Shown here piece after piece: positions 34,702 to 44,168 of a stretch of DNA of 64,000 nt. Where the stretch lies: assembly GCA_947627855.1 (NCBI GenBank), contig CANQXR010000002.1, forward strand, positions 1 to 64,000, read 5' to 3'. Numbering within the stretch: the stretch's first letter is position 1; each line of letters starts with the position of its first letter. The position numbers were made by a program, and so were the translations under genes. The notes below the pieces were generated by a model that made no database searches, had not been told where the DNA came from, and worked only from the letters and a program-made list of their open reading frames with translations. The stretch comes from an uncultured Clostridia bacterium (GTDB lineage: Bacteria > Bacillota > Clostridia > Lachnospirales > CAG-274).

Positions 34702-34827
34702 ACATATTTTTTTTGCAATATAATATATTTGTATATAGTATACATTATACGAAAGATATACCGGTTTTATACATACTGAAAAAGAGCAGGTCGGATTTTT
34801 TTATTAATTGCAAAAAGAAATGTAAAC

Positions 34828-34849
34828 AAAAAACCGCCCAAAGAGCGGT
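34828..34849 (-). terminator. Terminator of rpsT
   Basis: Minus-strand ACCGC/GCGGT hairpin (34849-34845 with 34837-34833) followed by six U, 6 nt after the rpsT stop. Confidence 0.75.
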
Positions 34850-34854
34850 ATATT

Positions 34855-35118
34855 TTAGTTAAGCTTATTAACAAGTTTCGCAAGGCGTGACTTTTTTCTC
34901 GATATGGTATTCTTGTGATAAACACCCTTCGAGCAAGCCATATCCATAGCCTTTACTGCAGCACTGAGAGCCTTCTGTGCTTCTGCCTTATCGCCCTTTT
35001 CAACAGCGGCAACAACCTTCTTGATCGCTGTTTTGGTAGCGGAAGTGATCATCTTGTTTCTCAGAGTTTTCTTGTTGATAACTAAAATACGCTTTTTTGC
35101 CGATTTAATGTTAGCCAT
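34855..35118 (-). CDS. rpsT: 30S ribosomal protein S20
   Basis: An 87-residue, Lys/Ala-rich protein: [22 protein letters not shown] at the N-terminus (quoted in part) and the C-terminal [23 protein letters not shown] segment typical of bacterial S20. It binds 16S rRNA early in 30S assembly. A GGAGGAAAT site precedes the ATG. The leader contains a small GGGC/GCCC hairpin near 35148; whether S20 represses its own mRNA through it is not shown. Confidence 0.97.
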   Translation of the reverse strand: MANIKSAKKRILVINKKTLRNKMITSATKTAIKKVVAAVEKGDKAEAQKALSAAVKAMDMACSKGVYHKNTISRKKSRLAKLVNKLN

Positions 35119-35297
35119 GAAATTTCCTCCATAAAATTACTTGGGCTGTAACGCCCATAGGATTAAATTATTATCATTCATTGCCTATTATAACCCACAA
35201 AGCCCCTCTTGTCAACCTTTTTTTTACAAAAGTTGATTTTCACTGCAAACCGGTGTATTTAAATACGAACCCTTTATTAATTGATGATAAAATATGT

Positions 35298-35325
35298 TTG
35301 CATTTGGAAGAAAATATGTTATAAT
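35298..35325 (+). promoter_or_regulatory. Promoter of the asp23-nusB-xse cluster
   Basis: TTGCAT (35298-35303), 16 nt, TATAAT (35320-35325), 35 nt before the asp23-like start. It probably drives the long plus-strand run that reaches recN, whose genes are almost all touching or overlapping. Confidence 0.65.
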
Positions 35326-35359
35326 GAAATGAAGTAATTTATTTTGGGAGGAGAGCAAT

Positions 35360-35773
35360 ATGGGAGATTTTAACGGAGAAATAAGCAATATAAGAATAAC
35401 CGAGGAGGTCATTACAAACATTGCCGCAGCTGCCGCACTGGATACCGAGGGAGTTGCGGGTCTGGAGGCGGAGCCGAGCAACGGTTTATTGGGCTTGTTT
35501 TTTAAGAGAAACATCATAAACGGCGTTGAGATAAAAATGGACGGCAGCGAAGTCAGCCTTGCTATGGGCGTACTGGTTTATTTCGGACGCAGGCTCAACG
35601 AGATAGGAGCGCAGATACAGAAAAACGTAAAAGAAGCCGTTGAAAATATGGCAGGACTTAAGGTCAGAAAAATCGACATAAACATTGTCGGCATAGAAAA
35701 GGAAAACGAAGAAACGGCTCCCGTGATAAGCGGCGATGAGGAAAGCGGCTTGTCGGAGGACAATATAAATTAA
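35360..35773 (+). CDS. Asp23/Gls24 family envelope stress protein
   Basis: A 137-residue Asp23 (YqhY/YloU-like) protein. N-terminal ISNIRITEEVITNIAAAAALDTEGVAGL and central LAMGVLVYFGRRLNEIGAQIQKNVKEAVENM followed by VRKIDINIVGI are the domain hallmarks; the acidic tail (ENEETAPVISGDEESG) is variable. In Firmicutes the homologue yqhY sits between accC and nusB and affects fatty-acid synthesis regulation; here it directly precedes nusB, with no acc genes before it. GGAGG-containing ribosome site; 10 nt before nusB. Confidence 0.9.
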   Translation: MGDFNGEISNIRITEEVITNIAAAAALDTEGVAGLEAEPSNGLLGLFFKRNIINGVEIKMDGSEVSLAMGVLVYFGRRLNEIGAQIQKNVKEAVENMAGLKVRKIDINIVGIEKENEETAPVISGDEESGLSEDNIN

Positions 35774-35783
35774 GGGTGGTTTT

Positions 35784-36185
35784 ATGAGCAGACACGTTGA
35801 CAGAACTCATGTTTTTAAGCTTGTTTTTCAGATTGAATTCCGCGGCGCAGAGGAAATGACAAAGGAGCTTGAGGAATATCTGGACGAGAATCTTACAGGC
35901 AGGGACGACAGAGCCTTTATAGAAAAGGAATTTCTTGGTGTGGTTGAAAATATGGCGGAAATCGACAACGCCATAAAAAATGCCGCAATCGGCTGGAGTC
36001 TTGAAAGAATAGACAAAACCGACCTTGCCATAATGCGTATTGCGGCATATGAAATAATGTACTGCGACATACCCGATGCTGTTTCGGCAAACGAAGCCGT
36101 CCTTCTTGCAAAGGAATTTTCGGGAAACAAATCCCCCGGCTTTGTAAACGGTCTGCTCGCCCACATAATCAAGGAAAAAGCATAA
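35784..36185 (+). CDS. nusB: Transcription antitermination factor NusB
   Basis: A 133-residue all-helical NusB: N-terminal RTHVFKLVFQIEF, then IDNAIKNAAIGWSLERIDKTDLAIMRIAAYEIMY and IPDAVSANEAVLLAKEFSGNKSPGFVNGLLA, the strongly conserved C-terminal block. With NusE/S10 it binds boxA in rRNA leaders. The stop overlaps the xseA start (TAATG). Confidence 0.95.
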   Translation: MSRHVDRTHVFKLVFQIEFRGAEEMTKELEEYLDENLTGRDDRAFIEKEFLGVVENMAEIDNAIKNAAIGWSLERIDKTDLAIMRIAAYEIMYCDIPDAVSANEAVLLAKEFSGNKSPGFVNGLLAHIIKEKA

Positions 36186-37399
36186 TGGAAAGAATGGTTT
36201 ATTCTGTTTGTCAGATCAATAATTATGTAAAACGGCTCTTTGACAAGGATGCCTTTCTTTCGGAGGTTTTTGTCAGAGGAGAAATCTCAAATCTGAAATT
36301 TCACTCCTCAGGGCACATATATTTTACACTTAAGGACAGAACGGCGCAGATAAACTGCGTAATGTTCTCTTCTTATGCGAGGGAGCTTAAATTCCTGCCG
36401 GAAACCGGCTCGAAGGTTACGGTGTACGGCAGCATATCCCTGTATGAAAAAACAGGGGCCTATCAGCTCTATGTGAGAATTATGGAGCCTGAGGGCATAG
36501 GGGCGCTTTATCTTGCCTATGAAAGGCTGAAAGCACGTCTTGAAAAGGCGGGGCTGTTTGATAAAAAGCATAAAAAGCCCCTGCCCGACTACCCCGGAAC
36601 CGTAGCCGTTATAACCTCGCCTACGGGAGCGGCAGTCAGGGACATAATAAGCATTGCCAAAAGACGCAATCCCAATGTGGAAATTGTTGTTGCGCCTGTA
36701 ATAGTGCAAGGCGAATCGGCAGCCGGTTCCATCGTTTCCGCCATTGAGGACGTAAACCGTTGGGGCGGCGCTGATGTAATAATTCTCGGACGTGGCGGCG
36801 GCAGCATAGAGGATCTGTGGGCTTTTAACGAGGAAAAGGTGGCAAGAGCCATATTTTATTCCAAAATCCCCATAGTTTCCGCCGTAGGTCACGAAACAGA
36901 CTTCACAATATCGGATTTCATTGCGGATCTGCGCGCACCCACCCCATCGGCGGCTGCGGAAATAGTGATCCCGAAATCCGAAAATATAAACGAAACGATC
37001 GCCCTTTTCCTCAGAAGGATAAACGGCGGTATGCAGCTTCTTATCGAAAATTACAGACAGAGGCTCGGCAATATGCAGGTCTTCTTTGCTTCTGACTTTG
37101 AAGCGGACAGGATAGGCGATACTACATTATATGTATCCCGTCTGCTTGGCGTCCTGAATTCCTCTCTTGATATGAAGCTTAAGGAACTTAAAAGCAGATT
37201 TGAAAAAAGCAGGGCTTTGGTCGGCTCTCTCTCTCCCATAAACGTGGTTGACAGGGGCTATGTTATAGTAACCGATGAAAACGGTAATGCAGTCACCTCC
37301 GCAGGTGTTCTTGGCGCAGGCGACAATGTAAAGCTCTGGTTTAAGGACGGCAGTGCTTCTGCGCAGATAGGAGAAATAAATGGCGAAGAAAAGCTTTGA
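36185..37399 (+). CDS. xseA: Exodeoxyribonuclease VII large subunit
   Basis: A 404-residue XseA. N-terminal OB fold with SVCQINNYVKRLFDKDAFLSEVFVRGEISN (in part) and the HIYFTLKD strand (about residues 1-100); catalytic domain with VITSPTGAAVRDII, ILGRGGGSIEDLWAFNEE and VGHETDFTISDFIADLRAPTPSAAAE (about 130-270); helical region and C-terminal LSPINVVDRGYVIV repeat. Works with XseB to degrade single-stranded DNA in repair. Its last 20 nt overlap xseB. Confidence 0.96.
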   Translation: MERMVYSVCQINNYVKRLFDKDAFLSEVFVRGEISNLKFHSSGHIYFTLKDRTAQINCVMFSSYARELKFLPETGSKVTVYGSISLYEKTGAYQLYVRIMEPEGIGALYLAYERLKARLEKAGLFDKKHKKPLPDYPGTVAVITSPTGAAVRDIISIAKRRNPNVEIVVAPVIVQGESAAGSIVSAIEDVNRWGGADVIILGRGGGSIEDLWAFNEEKVARAIFYSKIPIVSAVGHETDFTISDFIADLRAPTPSAAAEIVIPKSENINETIALFLRRINGGMQLLIENYRQRLGNMQVFFASDFEADRIGDTTLYVSRLLGVLNSSLDMKLKELKSRFEKSRALVGSLSPINVVDRGYVIVTDENGNAVTSAGVLGAGDNVKLWFKDGSASAQIGEINGEEKL

Positions 37400-37610
37400 A
37401 GAGAATTTACAGAGACTGGAAGAAATAGCGGAGCTTATGGAAAGCGAAAAAACGACACTTGAAAGCTCTCTAAAGCTCTACAGGGAAGGAATAGATTTGT
37501 GTATAAAGCTGGGCGAAAAGCTTGACGGCGCAGCGCAGCAGGTCAGTCTGCTCAGACAAAGCGCCGAGGGCATATTTGAAAAAAAGCCCTTTGACACACC
37601 GGAGGAATAA
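37380..37610 (+). CDS. xseB: Exodeoxyribonuclease VII small subunit
   Basis: A 76-residue helical protein with the family signature KSFEENLQRLEEIAELMES and LYREGIDLCIKLGEKLDGAAQQVSLL. Multiple copies bind the helical stalk of XseA. Overlaps xseA by 20 nt and ends 1 nt before ispA. Confidence 0.95.
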   Translation: MAKKSFEENLQRLEEIAELMESEKTTLESSLKLYREGIDLCIKLGEKLDGAAQQVSLLRQSAEGIFEKKPFDTPEE

Positions 37611-37611
37611 A

Positions 37612-38484
37612 ATGAAGGAATTACTGAATAAAAGAATTGACATTATAAATTCGGAGCTTAAAAAATATCTCTCGCCTGTCTATCCCGAAATCATATATGA
37701 GGCTATGGGTTACAGCGTTTTTGCAGGGGGAAAAAGAATGCGTCCCCTGCTGCTGCTTGGTGCCTGTGAAGCCGTAGGGGGAAATGTTGACGATGCCCTG
37801 CCCTTTGCCTGTGCCATAGAGATGATACACACCTATACTCTCATACATGACGATCTGCCTGCCATGGACAATGACGATTACAGACGGGGCAAGCTTACCT
37901 GTCACAAAAAATATTCGGAGGATATCGCAATTCTTGCCGGTGACGGGCTTCTGAACCTTGCCTTTGAAATAATGCTTGAAACTGCGGCCTCCAAAAAAGA
38001 TTTCAGATATGTGGACGCTGCCCTTACAATAGGAAATCTATGCGGTGTAAAGGGCACTGTCGGAGGTCAGACTGCCGATCTTCTTTCGGAAAACAAAAAG
38101 GCTGACGAAAAAACACTTATGTATATACACGACAAAAAAACAGCCGCTCTCATACAGGCTGCGCTCAAGGCAGGCGCAATCATAGGTGGCGGCTCGGAAG
38201 AGGATATCGGCAGACTTGAAGCCATAGGCTATGACATGGGCATTGCTTTCCAGATAAAGGACGACATACTCGATATAACAAGCACAACGGAAATTCTCGG
38301 CAAGCCCGTAGGCAGCGATTATAAAAACAACAAAACTACCTATGTTTCCGTTTTCGGAATGGAAAAGGCGCAAAAGGACTATGAAATGCTTTCGGAAAGA
38401 GCCGCCCGTGGGCTTAAAGACTTTTCCGACAACAGCAGCTTTCTTTATGAATATTCAAAGCTGCTCACAGCACGCATAAACTGA
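37612..38484 (+). CDS. ispA: Farnesyl/geranyl diphosphate synthase
   Basis: A 290-residue all-helical prenyl synthase that condenses IPP with DMAPP/GPP. First Asp-rich motif LIHDDLPAMDNDDYRRG (about residue 80-95), the FAGGKRMRPLL block (about 40) and second Asp-rich motif QIKDDILDITS (about 215). Start ATG 37612 immediately follows the xseB stop and uses the GGAGGAA that lies inside the xseB end; a longer frame in from 37522 has no ribosome site. Placed before dxs, which supplies its precursors. Confidence 0.95.
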   Translation: MKELLNKRIDIINSELKKYLSPVYPEIIYEAMGYSVFAGGKRMRPLLLLGACEAVGGNVDDALPFACAIEMIHTYTLIHDDLPAMDNDDYRRGKLTCHKKYSEDIAILAGDGLLNLAFEIMLETAASKKDFRYVDAALTIGNLCGVKGTVGGQTADLLSENKKADEKTLMYIHDKKTAALIQAALKAGAIIGGGSEEDIGRLEAIGYDMGIAFQIKDDILDITSTTEILGKPVGSDYKNNKTTYVSVFGMEKAQKDYEMLSERAARGLKDFSDNSSFLYEYSKLLTARIN

Positions 38485-38501
38485 CAGATTGGTGGATAAA
38501 T

Positions 38502-40367
38502 ATGAAGTTTTTGGATAAAATCAACTCCCCTGAGGATCTCAGGAAAATAGATATTAAAAATCTTCCCAAGGTTGCGGAGGAGATAAGACAGTTTCTCGTA
38601 AGCTCCGTTTCCGTAACGGGCGGTCATCTCGCCTCCAATCTCGGCGTGGTAGAACTGACGATAGCCCTTCACTACTGCTTTGACACTCCGAAGGACAAAA
38701 TAATATGGGACGTAGGTCATCAGGCCTATGTGCATAAAATACTTACGGGGAGAAAGGCTGACTTTCCCACGCTGCGAAAGCTTGGGGGACTCAGCGGCTT
38801 TCCCAAGACGGAGGAGAGCAAGTACGACACATTCAACGTGGGGCATTCCTCCACATCTGTTTCCGCTGCCGACGGTATGGCTGCGGCAAGAGATCTGAAC
38901 GGCGAAAATTATAATATAGTATCCGTTATTGGCGATGGCTCCTTCACAGGTGGAATGGTCTACGAAGCCCTCAACAATGCAGGAAGAAAAAAGACAAAGC
39001 TGCTCATTATACTCAATGACAACGGAATGTCCATTTCAAAAAACGTAGGCTCAATAAGTGCATATCTTACCAATCTACGTGCATCAAAGGCTTACACTGA
39101 GGCTAAGTCCGACATAAAGTTTGCCTTTGACAAGGTTCCCGTTGTGGGAGAAAAGGCAAAGAATTTCGTAAGCAAATCAAAGAAAAGCATAAAAAAGGCA
39201 ATTATACCCGGTGAATTTTTCGAGGGTCTGGGTATCAACTATATGGGTCCCATAGACGGAAACAACGTAAAGGAGCTTATAAAAACCCTCAACAAGGTCA
39301 AAAATTTCAATGAGCCTGTTCTGCTCCATATATATACAAAAAAAGGCAAGGGCTATGCCCCAGCCGAGGCGGATCCGGAGAAATTCCACGGGGTCGGCAG
39401 CTTTGATATAGAAACAGGCGAGCCGCTGAACAAGCCCTCCGGGGAAACCTACGGCAGCGTGTTTTCAAAGACGCTTATACGTCTTGCATCAACCAAAAAG
39501 AAAATATGCGCTATTACGGCGGCAATGCCCGACTCAACCGGCATAAGCAATTTCAGAAGATTTTACCCTGAAAGAACCTTTGATGTCGGCATAGCCGAAC
39601 AGCACGCCGTTACATTTGCCGCAGGACTTGCAATTTCAGGCTTTATACCTGTTTTTGCGGTTTATTCCACATTTCTGCAAAGAAGCTATGACCAGCTTCT
39701 GCATGATGTGTGCCTCCAGAATCTTCACGTTGTTTTTGCCATAGACAGAGCAGGCATTGTGGGGGACGACGGCGAAACCCATCAGGGTATATTTGATACG
39801 TCATTTCTTTCCCATATGCCGAATATGACTGTTATGGCTCCGTGCAACAAACGTGAGCTTAAGGAGATGCTCGCCTATGCCATATCCCATAAGGGTCCCT
39901 GTGCCATAAGATATCCCAAGGGCGTCTGCTGTGACGTTCTTTGCGGCAGCAACGAGCCTGTCAGAACGGGTATGGCTGAAAGAGTTTACGAGGGTGAAAA
40001 AATTGCCCTTGTTTCATACGGCGCAATGATGAAAAATACACTGACCGCCTACGGCATACTTATAAAAAAGGGGTATGTTCCGGCGGTATATAACGCAAGG
40101 TTTGCCTCCCCTATTGCTCCCGGATTTCTGGAGGAGCTTGGCGGCTATGACTTCATTTTTACGGTGGAGGACAATATTGCGGCAGGCGGCTATGGCAGCA
40201 ATCTCGCCGCAGGTCTTGCGGAGCATAATATTTATAAAAAAATTCACAGCTTTGCTTTTCCGAAGGCCTTCATAGAAGCAGGAACAAGAGAACAGCTTTT
40301 TGAAAAATACGGTCTGGACGGCAAAAGCATAGCGGAGGCTGTGGAAAGATTTGTTGAAAATGGATAA
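38502..40367 (+). CDS. dxs: 1-deoxy-D-xylulose-5-phosphate synthase
   Basis: A 621-residue thiamine-diphosphate enzyme making DXP from pyruvate and glyceraldehyde-3-phosphate, the first step of the MEP isoprenoid pathway. Seen: VTGGHLASNLGVVELTIALH, the GHQAYVHKILTGR segment, TPP motif GDGSFTGGMVYEALNN (about residue 145-162), KGKGYAPAEADPEKFHGVG, the transketolase-like FPERTFDVGIAEQHAVTFAAG (as YPERTFDVG here) and GDDGETHQGIFD. Normal full length. Followed, with 8-nt overlap, by tlyA. Confidence 0.97.
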   Translation: MKFLDKINSPEDLRKIDIKNLPKVAEEIRQFLVSSVSVTGGHLASNLGVVELTIALHYCFDTPKDKIIWDVGHQAYVHKILTGRKADFPTLRKLGGLSGFPKTEESKYDTFNVGHSSTSVSAADGMAAARDLNGENYNIVSVIGDGSFTGGMVYEALNNAGRKKTKLLIILNDNGMSISKNVGSISAYLTNLRASKAYTEAKSDIKFAFDKVPVVGEKAKNFVSKSKKSIKKAIIPGEFFEGLGINYMGPIDGNNVKELIKTLNKVKNFNEPVLLHIYTKKGKGYAPAEADPEKFHGVGSFDIETGEPLNKPSGETYGSVFSKTLIRLASTKKKICAITAAMPDSTGISNFRRFYPERTFDVGIAEQHAVTFAAGLAISGFIPVFAVYSTFLQRSYDQLLHDVCLQNLHVVFAIDRAGIVGDDGETHQGIFDTSFLSHMPNMTVMAPCNKRELKEMLAYAISHKGPCAIRYPKGVCCDVLCGSNEPVRTGMAERVYEGEKIALVSYGAMMKNTLTAYGILIKKGYVPAVYNARFASPIAPGFLEELGGYDFIFTVEDNIAAGGYGSNLAAGLAEHNIYKKIHSFAFPKAFIEAGTREQLFEKYGLDGKSIAEAVERFVENG

Positions 40368-41148
40368 AACAAGACTTGATATATACGTTAAAAATAAACT
40401 GGGAATCTCCAGATGTGAAGCGGCAAGACTTATAGAGGAGGGCTGTGTGAAAAGGAACGGAAAAATTCTCAAGCCCTCCTTTCAGACTGACGGAAGTGAC
40501 ATAGAAATAGATAAAAGCGGACTGAGCATTTATGTAGGGCGTGGCGGAATAAAGCTTGAAAAGGCTCTCAGGGAATTTCAGATTGACATTTCCGACAGGG
40601 TATGTATCGATGTGGGAGCGTCAACAGGCGGCTTTACACAGTGTATGCTTCTTGCGGGGGCAAAAAAGGTATATGCCGTTGACGTGGGCAGCTCTCAGCT
40701 TGCAGAACAGCTTTCCGCCGACCCCCGTGTGGTATCTATGGAAAACACAAACATACTTGACATAGAAAAAACGGAGCAGACACCGGAATTTGCGGCGGCT
40801 GACGTTTCCTTTGTGTCGCTTACGAAAATATTGGCTAAAATATACACCCTTATTTCGCAGAATGCCGAGGGAGTCTTTCTGATAAAGCCCCAGTTTGAGG
40901 CAGGCAAGGGTGTGGGAAAAAAAGGTATAATAAAGGATAAAAGGGTTCATCTGAGGGTGTTGAAGGATATTGCCGACTTCACCCGTAAAACAGGCTTTGA
41001 CATAAGGGGCATTACGCCCTCCCCCATCAGAGGCGGCAGCGGAAACATAGAATATCTTATGTATGTTTCCAAAGGCAGAAACGATGGAGGGGAATATGTC
41101 ATGCAGCCTGAGAAAATTGTTGCTGAGGCCTTTGCTTCTTTGAAATAG
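40360..41148 (+). CDS. tlyA: TlyA-type rRNA 2'-O-methyltransferase / hemolysin A family
   Basis: A 262-residue protein: N-terminal S4 RNA-binding domain (about 1-60, RLDIYVKNKLGISRCEAARLIEEG) and an FtsJ-like SAM methyltransferase domain with YVGRGGIKLEKAL, VCIDVGASTGGFTQCMLLAGAKKVYAVDVG (in part) and IKPQFEAGKGVGKKG (catalytic Lys). Family members methylate ribose in 16S and 23S rRNA. Start ATG 40360 overlaps the dxs stop; no strong ribosome site, consistent with coupled translation. Standard order dxs-tlyA-nadK-argR-recN is kept. Confidence 0.92.
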   Translation: MDKTRLDIYVKNKLGISRCEAARLIEEGCVKRNGKILKPSFQTDGSDIEIDKSGLSIYVGRGGIKLEKALREFQIDISDRVCIDVGASTGGFTQCMLLAGAKKVYAVDVGSSQLAEQLSADPRVVSMENTNILDIEKTEQTPEFAAADVSFVSLTKILAKIYTLISQNAEGVFLIKPQFEAGKGVGKKGIIKDKRVHLRVLKDIADFTRKTGFDIRGITPSPIRGGSGNIEYLMYVSKGRNDGGEYVMQPEKIVAEAFASLK

Positions 41149-41157
41149 GCGGACAAT

Positions 41158-42006
41158 ATGAAAAAAATTGGCTTGATAACAAATTATGAAAGAGATAGTG
41201 GACTTGAATATACAAAGGAAACGGCGGATTTTCTGATTTCCAAGGGCTGCACTGTGCTTACCGACCAAAGGCTTGGCAAAAGACTGGGGCTTGACACCTG
41301 TCTCCGCTCTTATATGCAGGTCTGCGGTGAAGCGGAAATGCTTGTTGTTCTCGGCGGCGACGGAACCATACTCAGCGCCGCAAGGCACGCCGCTCTGTAC
41401 GATTTGCCTATATTCGGCATAAATCTTGGCAGTCTTGGCTATCTTGCCGGTGCGGAGCGCTCCGAGGGCAGAGCCGCCATAGAAAAGGTATTAAGGGGGG
41501 AATATGCTGTCGAAAAAAGAATGATGCTTCAGACGGTTGGCTCTGACAAGCGTCTGCGCATAGGGCTGAACGATATCTATATACGCAATAAAGAGTCGGC
41601 TCATATGCTCAAAATCAATATTTGGGTAAATGACTACTATATAGATACTTACAGGGGCGATGGAATAATAATAGCCAGCCCCACAGGCTCCACCGCCTAC
41701 AATCTGTCAGCAGGAGGACCTGTATTAAAGCCCGACACACAGCTTATGGCAATAACCCAGATTTGTCCTCATAACCTTTATGCCCGCCCTCTTGTAATAA
41801 GCGGCGACGACGAGGTTTCAATAGCCATAGAGGGTGACGGCGCCCTTGCCGTTGTATTTATTGACGGCGTGCTTTCACTTGAAATAGGCGGCGGAGAAAG
41901 GCTTTCCATAAAGAAGTCGGATTATTGCACTAAGCTTATAAAAACCACGGCTCTCGGTTTTTATGATATATTGAGAAGTAAAATTGCTTTACAGCAGAGG
42001 GGTTAA
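41158..42006 (+). CDS. nadK: NAD kinase
   Basis: A 282-residue ATP-NAD kinase making NADP. Signatures: LGGDGTILSAARHAALYDLPIFGINLGSLGYL (quoted in parts: GGDGTIL near residue 64 with the catalytic Asp, and GINLGSLGYL), DGIIIASPTGSTAYNLSAGGPVL near residue 170, and ICPHNLYARPLVI. Ends 16 nt before argR. Confidence 0.95.
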   Translation: MKKIGLITNYERDSGLEYTKETADFLISKGCTVLTDQRLGKRLGLDTCLRSYMQVCGEAEMLVVLGGDGTILSAARHAALYDLPIFGINLGSLGYLAGAERSEGRAAIEKVLRGEYAVEKRMMLQTVGSDKRLRIGLNDIYIRNKESAHMLKINIWVNDYYIDTYRGDGIIIASPTGSTAYNLSAGGPVLKPDTQLMAITQICPHNLYARPLVISGDDEVSIAIEGDGALAVVFIDGVLSLEIGGGERLSIKKSDYCTKLIKTTALGFYDILRSKIALQQRG

Positions 42007-42022
42007 AAAGAGGGATAAAACT

Positions 42023-42469
42023 ATGAAAAACAAAAGACGTGAAAAAATAATCGAGATAATAAACAAAAGGGATATATACACACAGGACGAGCTGACAAAG
42101 CTTCTTATTGAGGAAGGGTTTTCCGTTACACAGGCTACAATATCGAGGGATATAAGGGCGCTTAAGCTTATAAAGACACACGGCAGTGACGGCAAGCTGA
42201 AATATACCTCTGTTTTTATGTCGGAGGACGAAAGTGACGAGAGAATAAGGCGCATATTCCACGACAGCATTATAAGCGCACGTTTTGCAGGAAATATTAT
42301 TGTCATAAAGACATTGCCGGGTATGGCAAACGCAGTATGTACAGGTATAGACGCTCTTGACAATGAGAGTATACTCGGCACTGTGGCAGGAGATGACACC
42401 ATTTTCTGTGTTGTTGAAAATGAAGAAACGGCAAAAAGGCTTATGGGAGATTTAAGCTCGGACATTTAA
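42023..42469 (+). CDS. argR: Arginine repressor
   Basis: A 148-residue ArgR/AhrC. N-terminal winged helix (1-70) with TQDELTKLLIEEGFSVTQATISRDI; C-terminal oligomerisation and arginine-binding domain (about 80-148) with IVIKTLPGMANAVCTGID, and GTVAGDDTIFCVV whose GDD binds arginine. Controls arginine metabolism and, in Firmicutes, conserved between nadK or yqxC/tlyA and recN. ATG 42023 chosen by homology of the MKNKRREKI start; upstream in-frame codons have no ribosome site. Confidence 0.95.
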   Translation: MKNKRREKIIEIINKRDIYTQDELTKLLIEEGFSVTQATISRDIRALKLIKTHGSDGKLKYTSVFMSEDESDERIRRIFHDSIISARFAGNIIVIKTLPGMANAVCTGIDALDNESILGTVAGDDTIFCVVENEETAKRLMGDLSSDI

Positions 42470-42478
42470 GGTGATGTT

Positions 42479-44158
42479 ATGCTTTCGGAAATTTATATTA
42501 AAAATATAGCCATAATCGATGAAATAAACATTAGCTTTGGTCCCGGTCTGAATATTCTTTCGGGAGAAACAGGAGCCGGAAAGTCTATAATTATAGATTC
42601 GATTAATTTTGTGCTTGGCGAAAGAGCCTCGAAGGACATTATAAAGCATGGCAAAAACGAGGCTTTTGTTTCTGCGCTTATCAATATAGAGAGCAAAAAA
42701 GCAATATCGGCAGTGAGGGATATGGGCATTGAAATCGAAAACGGCGGCGAACTCCTTATTTCAAGGTCGATAAACGCCACCGGCAGAAATACCTGTAAAA
42801 TCAACGGCCGCCCTGCCTCGGTTTCCATTCTGAAGGCTATATCATCTCTGCTTATAGATATACACGGACAACATCAGCATCAGAGCCTCCTCGACCCCAA
42901 AAAGCATATAGAGCTTCTCAATATTTTTTGCGGCGAAGAGCTTCAGCACGCCCTTTCCGTAAATGAAACACTTTTCAGGGAATACAGGGAATACAGAAAA
43001 CAGCTTGCGGCTCTTTCGGGCTTGGGAAAGGACAGAGAAACTGCCGTTTCCATTCTGCGTTTTCAGATTGACGAAATCAGGGAGGCATCTATCAAGGTCG
43101 GCGAGGAGGAGCAGCTAAGGGAAAAACAGGCTTTCCTTTTCAATGCCGCAAAAATAAAGGAACTGTCAAATAATATAGTCAACCTGCTTTATAGGGGCGA
43201 CGGCTCGGCTGCGGAAAAAATAGGCGATGCGGAGGGGCTTTTTATAAGCCTTGCAAAGCTTGACGATTCAGTTGGTGAAAATATTTCACAGCTTGAGGAG
43301 GTAAGGGAAAGGCTTGACGTCATAACGGAATTTATGAGGGATTATGCCGAAAAAGCCGATGTAAGCGACAGCGACCTTGAAGAGGTCGACAACAGAATAG
43401 AAAAAATAAGGCGCATAACAGCCAAATATGGCGGAAATGAAGAAGAATGTCTTAAATTCTGCGCCGAAGCTGAGAAAAAGCTTGATGCTATTCTGGAAAG
43501 TGAGGAACTTGCAAAGGAAATAAACCGTGCAATTTCATCAAAGAAAAAGGAAATTTATAAAACCTGTCTTGAAATTTCTGAAATAAGGCAGAAATTTGCC
43601 GGAAAGATAGAAAAGGAAATAGAAAGCAATTTACACGGTCTTGGTATGGAGGACGCTCTGTTCAGAATAAATATAAACAGAAAGCGCACCTTCGACAAAA
43701 CGGGTATGGACGATGTGGAATTTTTCATACGGACAAACAAGGGTGAAGAGCTTAAAAGGCTTTCCGAAATTGCCTCCGGCGGAGAAATGAGCAGAGTTAT
43801 GCTTTCCATCAAATCCGTTCTTGCAGGCTGCGATGATATAGAAACCTTTATATTTGACGAAATAGACACAGGTATATCCGGCAGAACGGCTCAGCAGGTA
43901 GCAGTAAAAATGTCTGCCCTGGGAAAGACAAACCAGATTCTCTGCATAACCCATCTGCCCCAGATATGCGCTGTTGGCGACAGCAATTATCTCATAGAAA
44001 AGATAGTCGAAAATGACGAAACAAAAACAATTGTTTCAAGGCTTGACGAGGAAAGTATTATAGGCGAAATAGCAAGACTTACAGGCGGCGCAGAGATAAC
44101 CGAGTCTACTCTCAAAGCCGCAAGGGATTTACGAAAGGGAAAAAACGCCGTAAAGTGA
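42479..44158 (+). CDS. recN: DNA repair protein RecN
   Basis: A 559-residue SMC-like ATPase. Walker A GETGAGKSIIIDSINFVLGERAS (cited as GETGAGKS near residue 31), the DIHGQHQHQSLLD motif, central coiled coil (about 160-370), then signature EIASGGEMSRVMLSIKSV and Walker B TFIFDEIDTGISGRTAQQVA, and late ITHLPQICAVGD. Loads early at double-strand breaks. In many spore formers spoIVB and spo0A follow; here a lipoprotein gene and then a terminator follow instead. Confidence 0.96.
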   Translation: MLSEIYIKNIAIIDEINISFGPGLNILSGETGAGKSIIIDSINFVLGERASKDIIKHGKNEAFVSALINIESKKAISAVRDMGIEIENGGELLISRSINATGRNTCKINGRPASVSILKAISSLLIDIHGQHQHQSLLDPKKHIELLNIFCGEELQHALSVNETLFREYREYRKQLAALSGLGKDRETAVSILRFQIDEIREASIKVGEEEQLREKQAFLFNAAKIKELSNNIVNLLYRGDGSAAEKIGDAEGLFISLAKLDDSVGENISQLEEVRERLDVITEFMRDYAEKADVSDSDLEEVDNRIEKIRRITAKYGGNEEECLKFCAEAEKKLDAILESEELAKEINRAISSKKKEIYKTCLEISEIRQKFAGKIEKEIESNLHGLGMEDALFRININRKRTFDKTGMDDVEFFIRTNKGEELKRLSEIASGGEMSRVMLSIKSVLAGCDDIETFIFDEIDTGISGRTAQQVAVKMSALGKTNQILCITHLPQICAVGDSNYLIEKIVENDETKTIVSRLDEESIIGEIARLTGGAEITESTLKAARDLRKGKNAVK

Positions 44159-44168
44159 GGGATTCCAT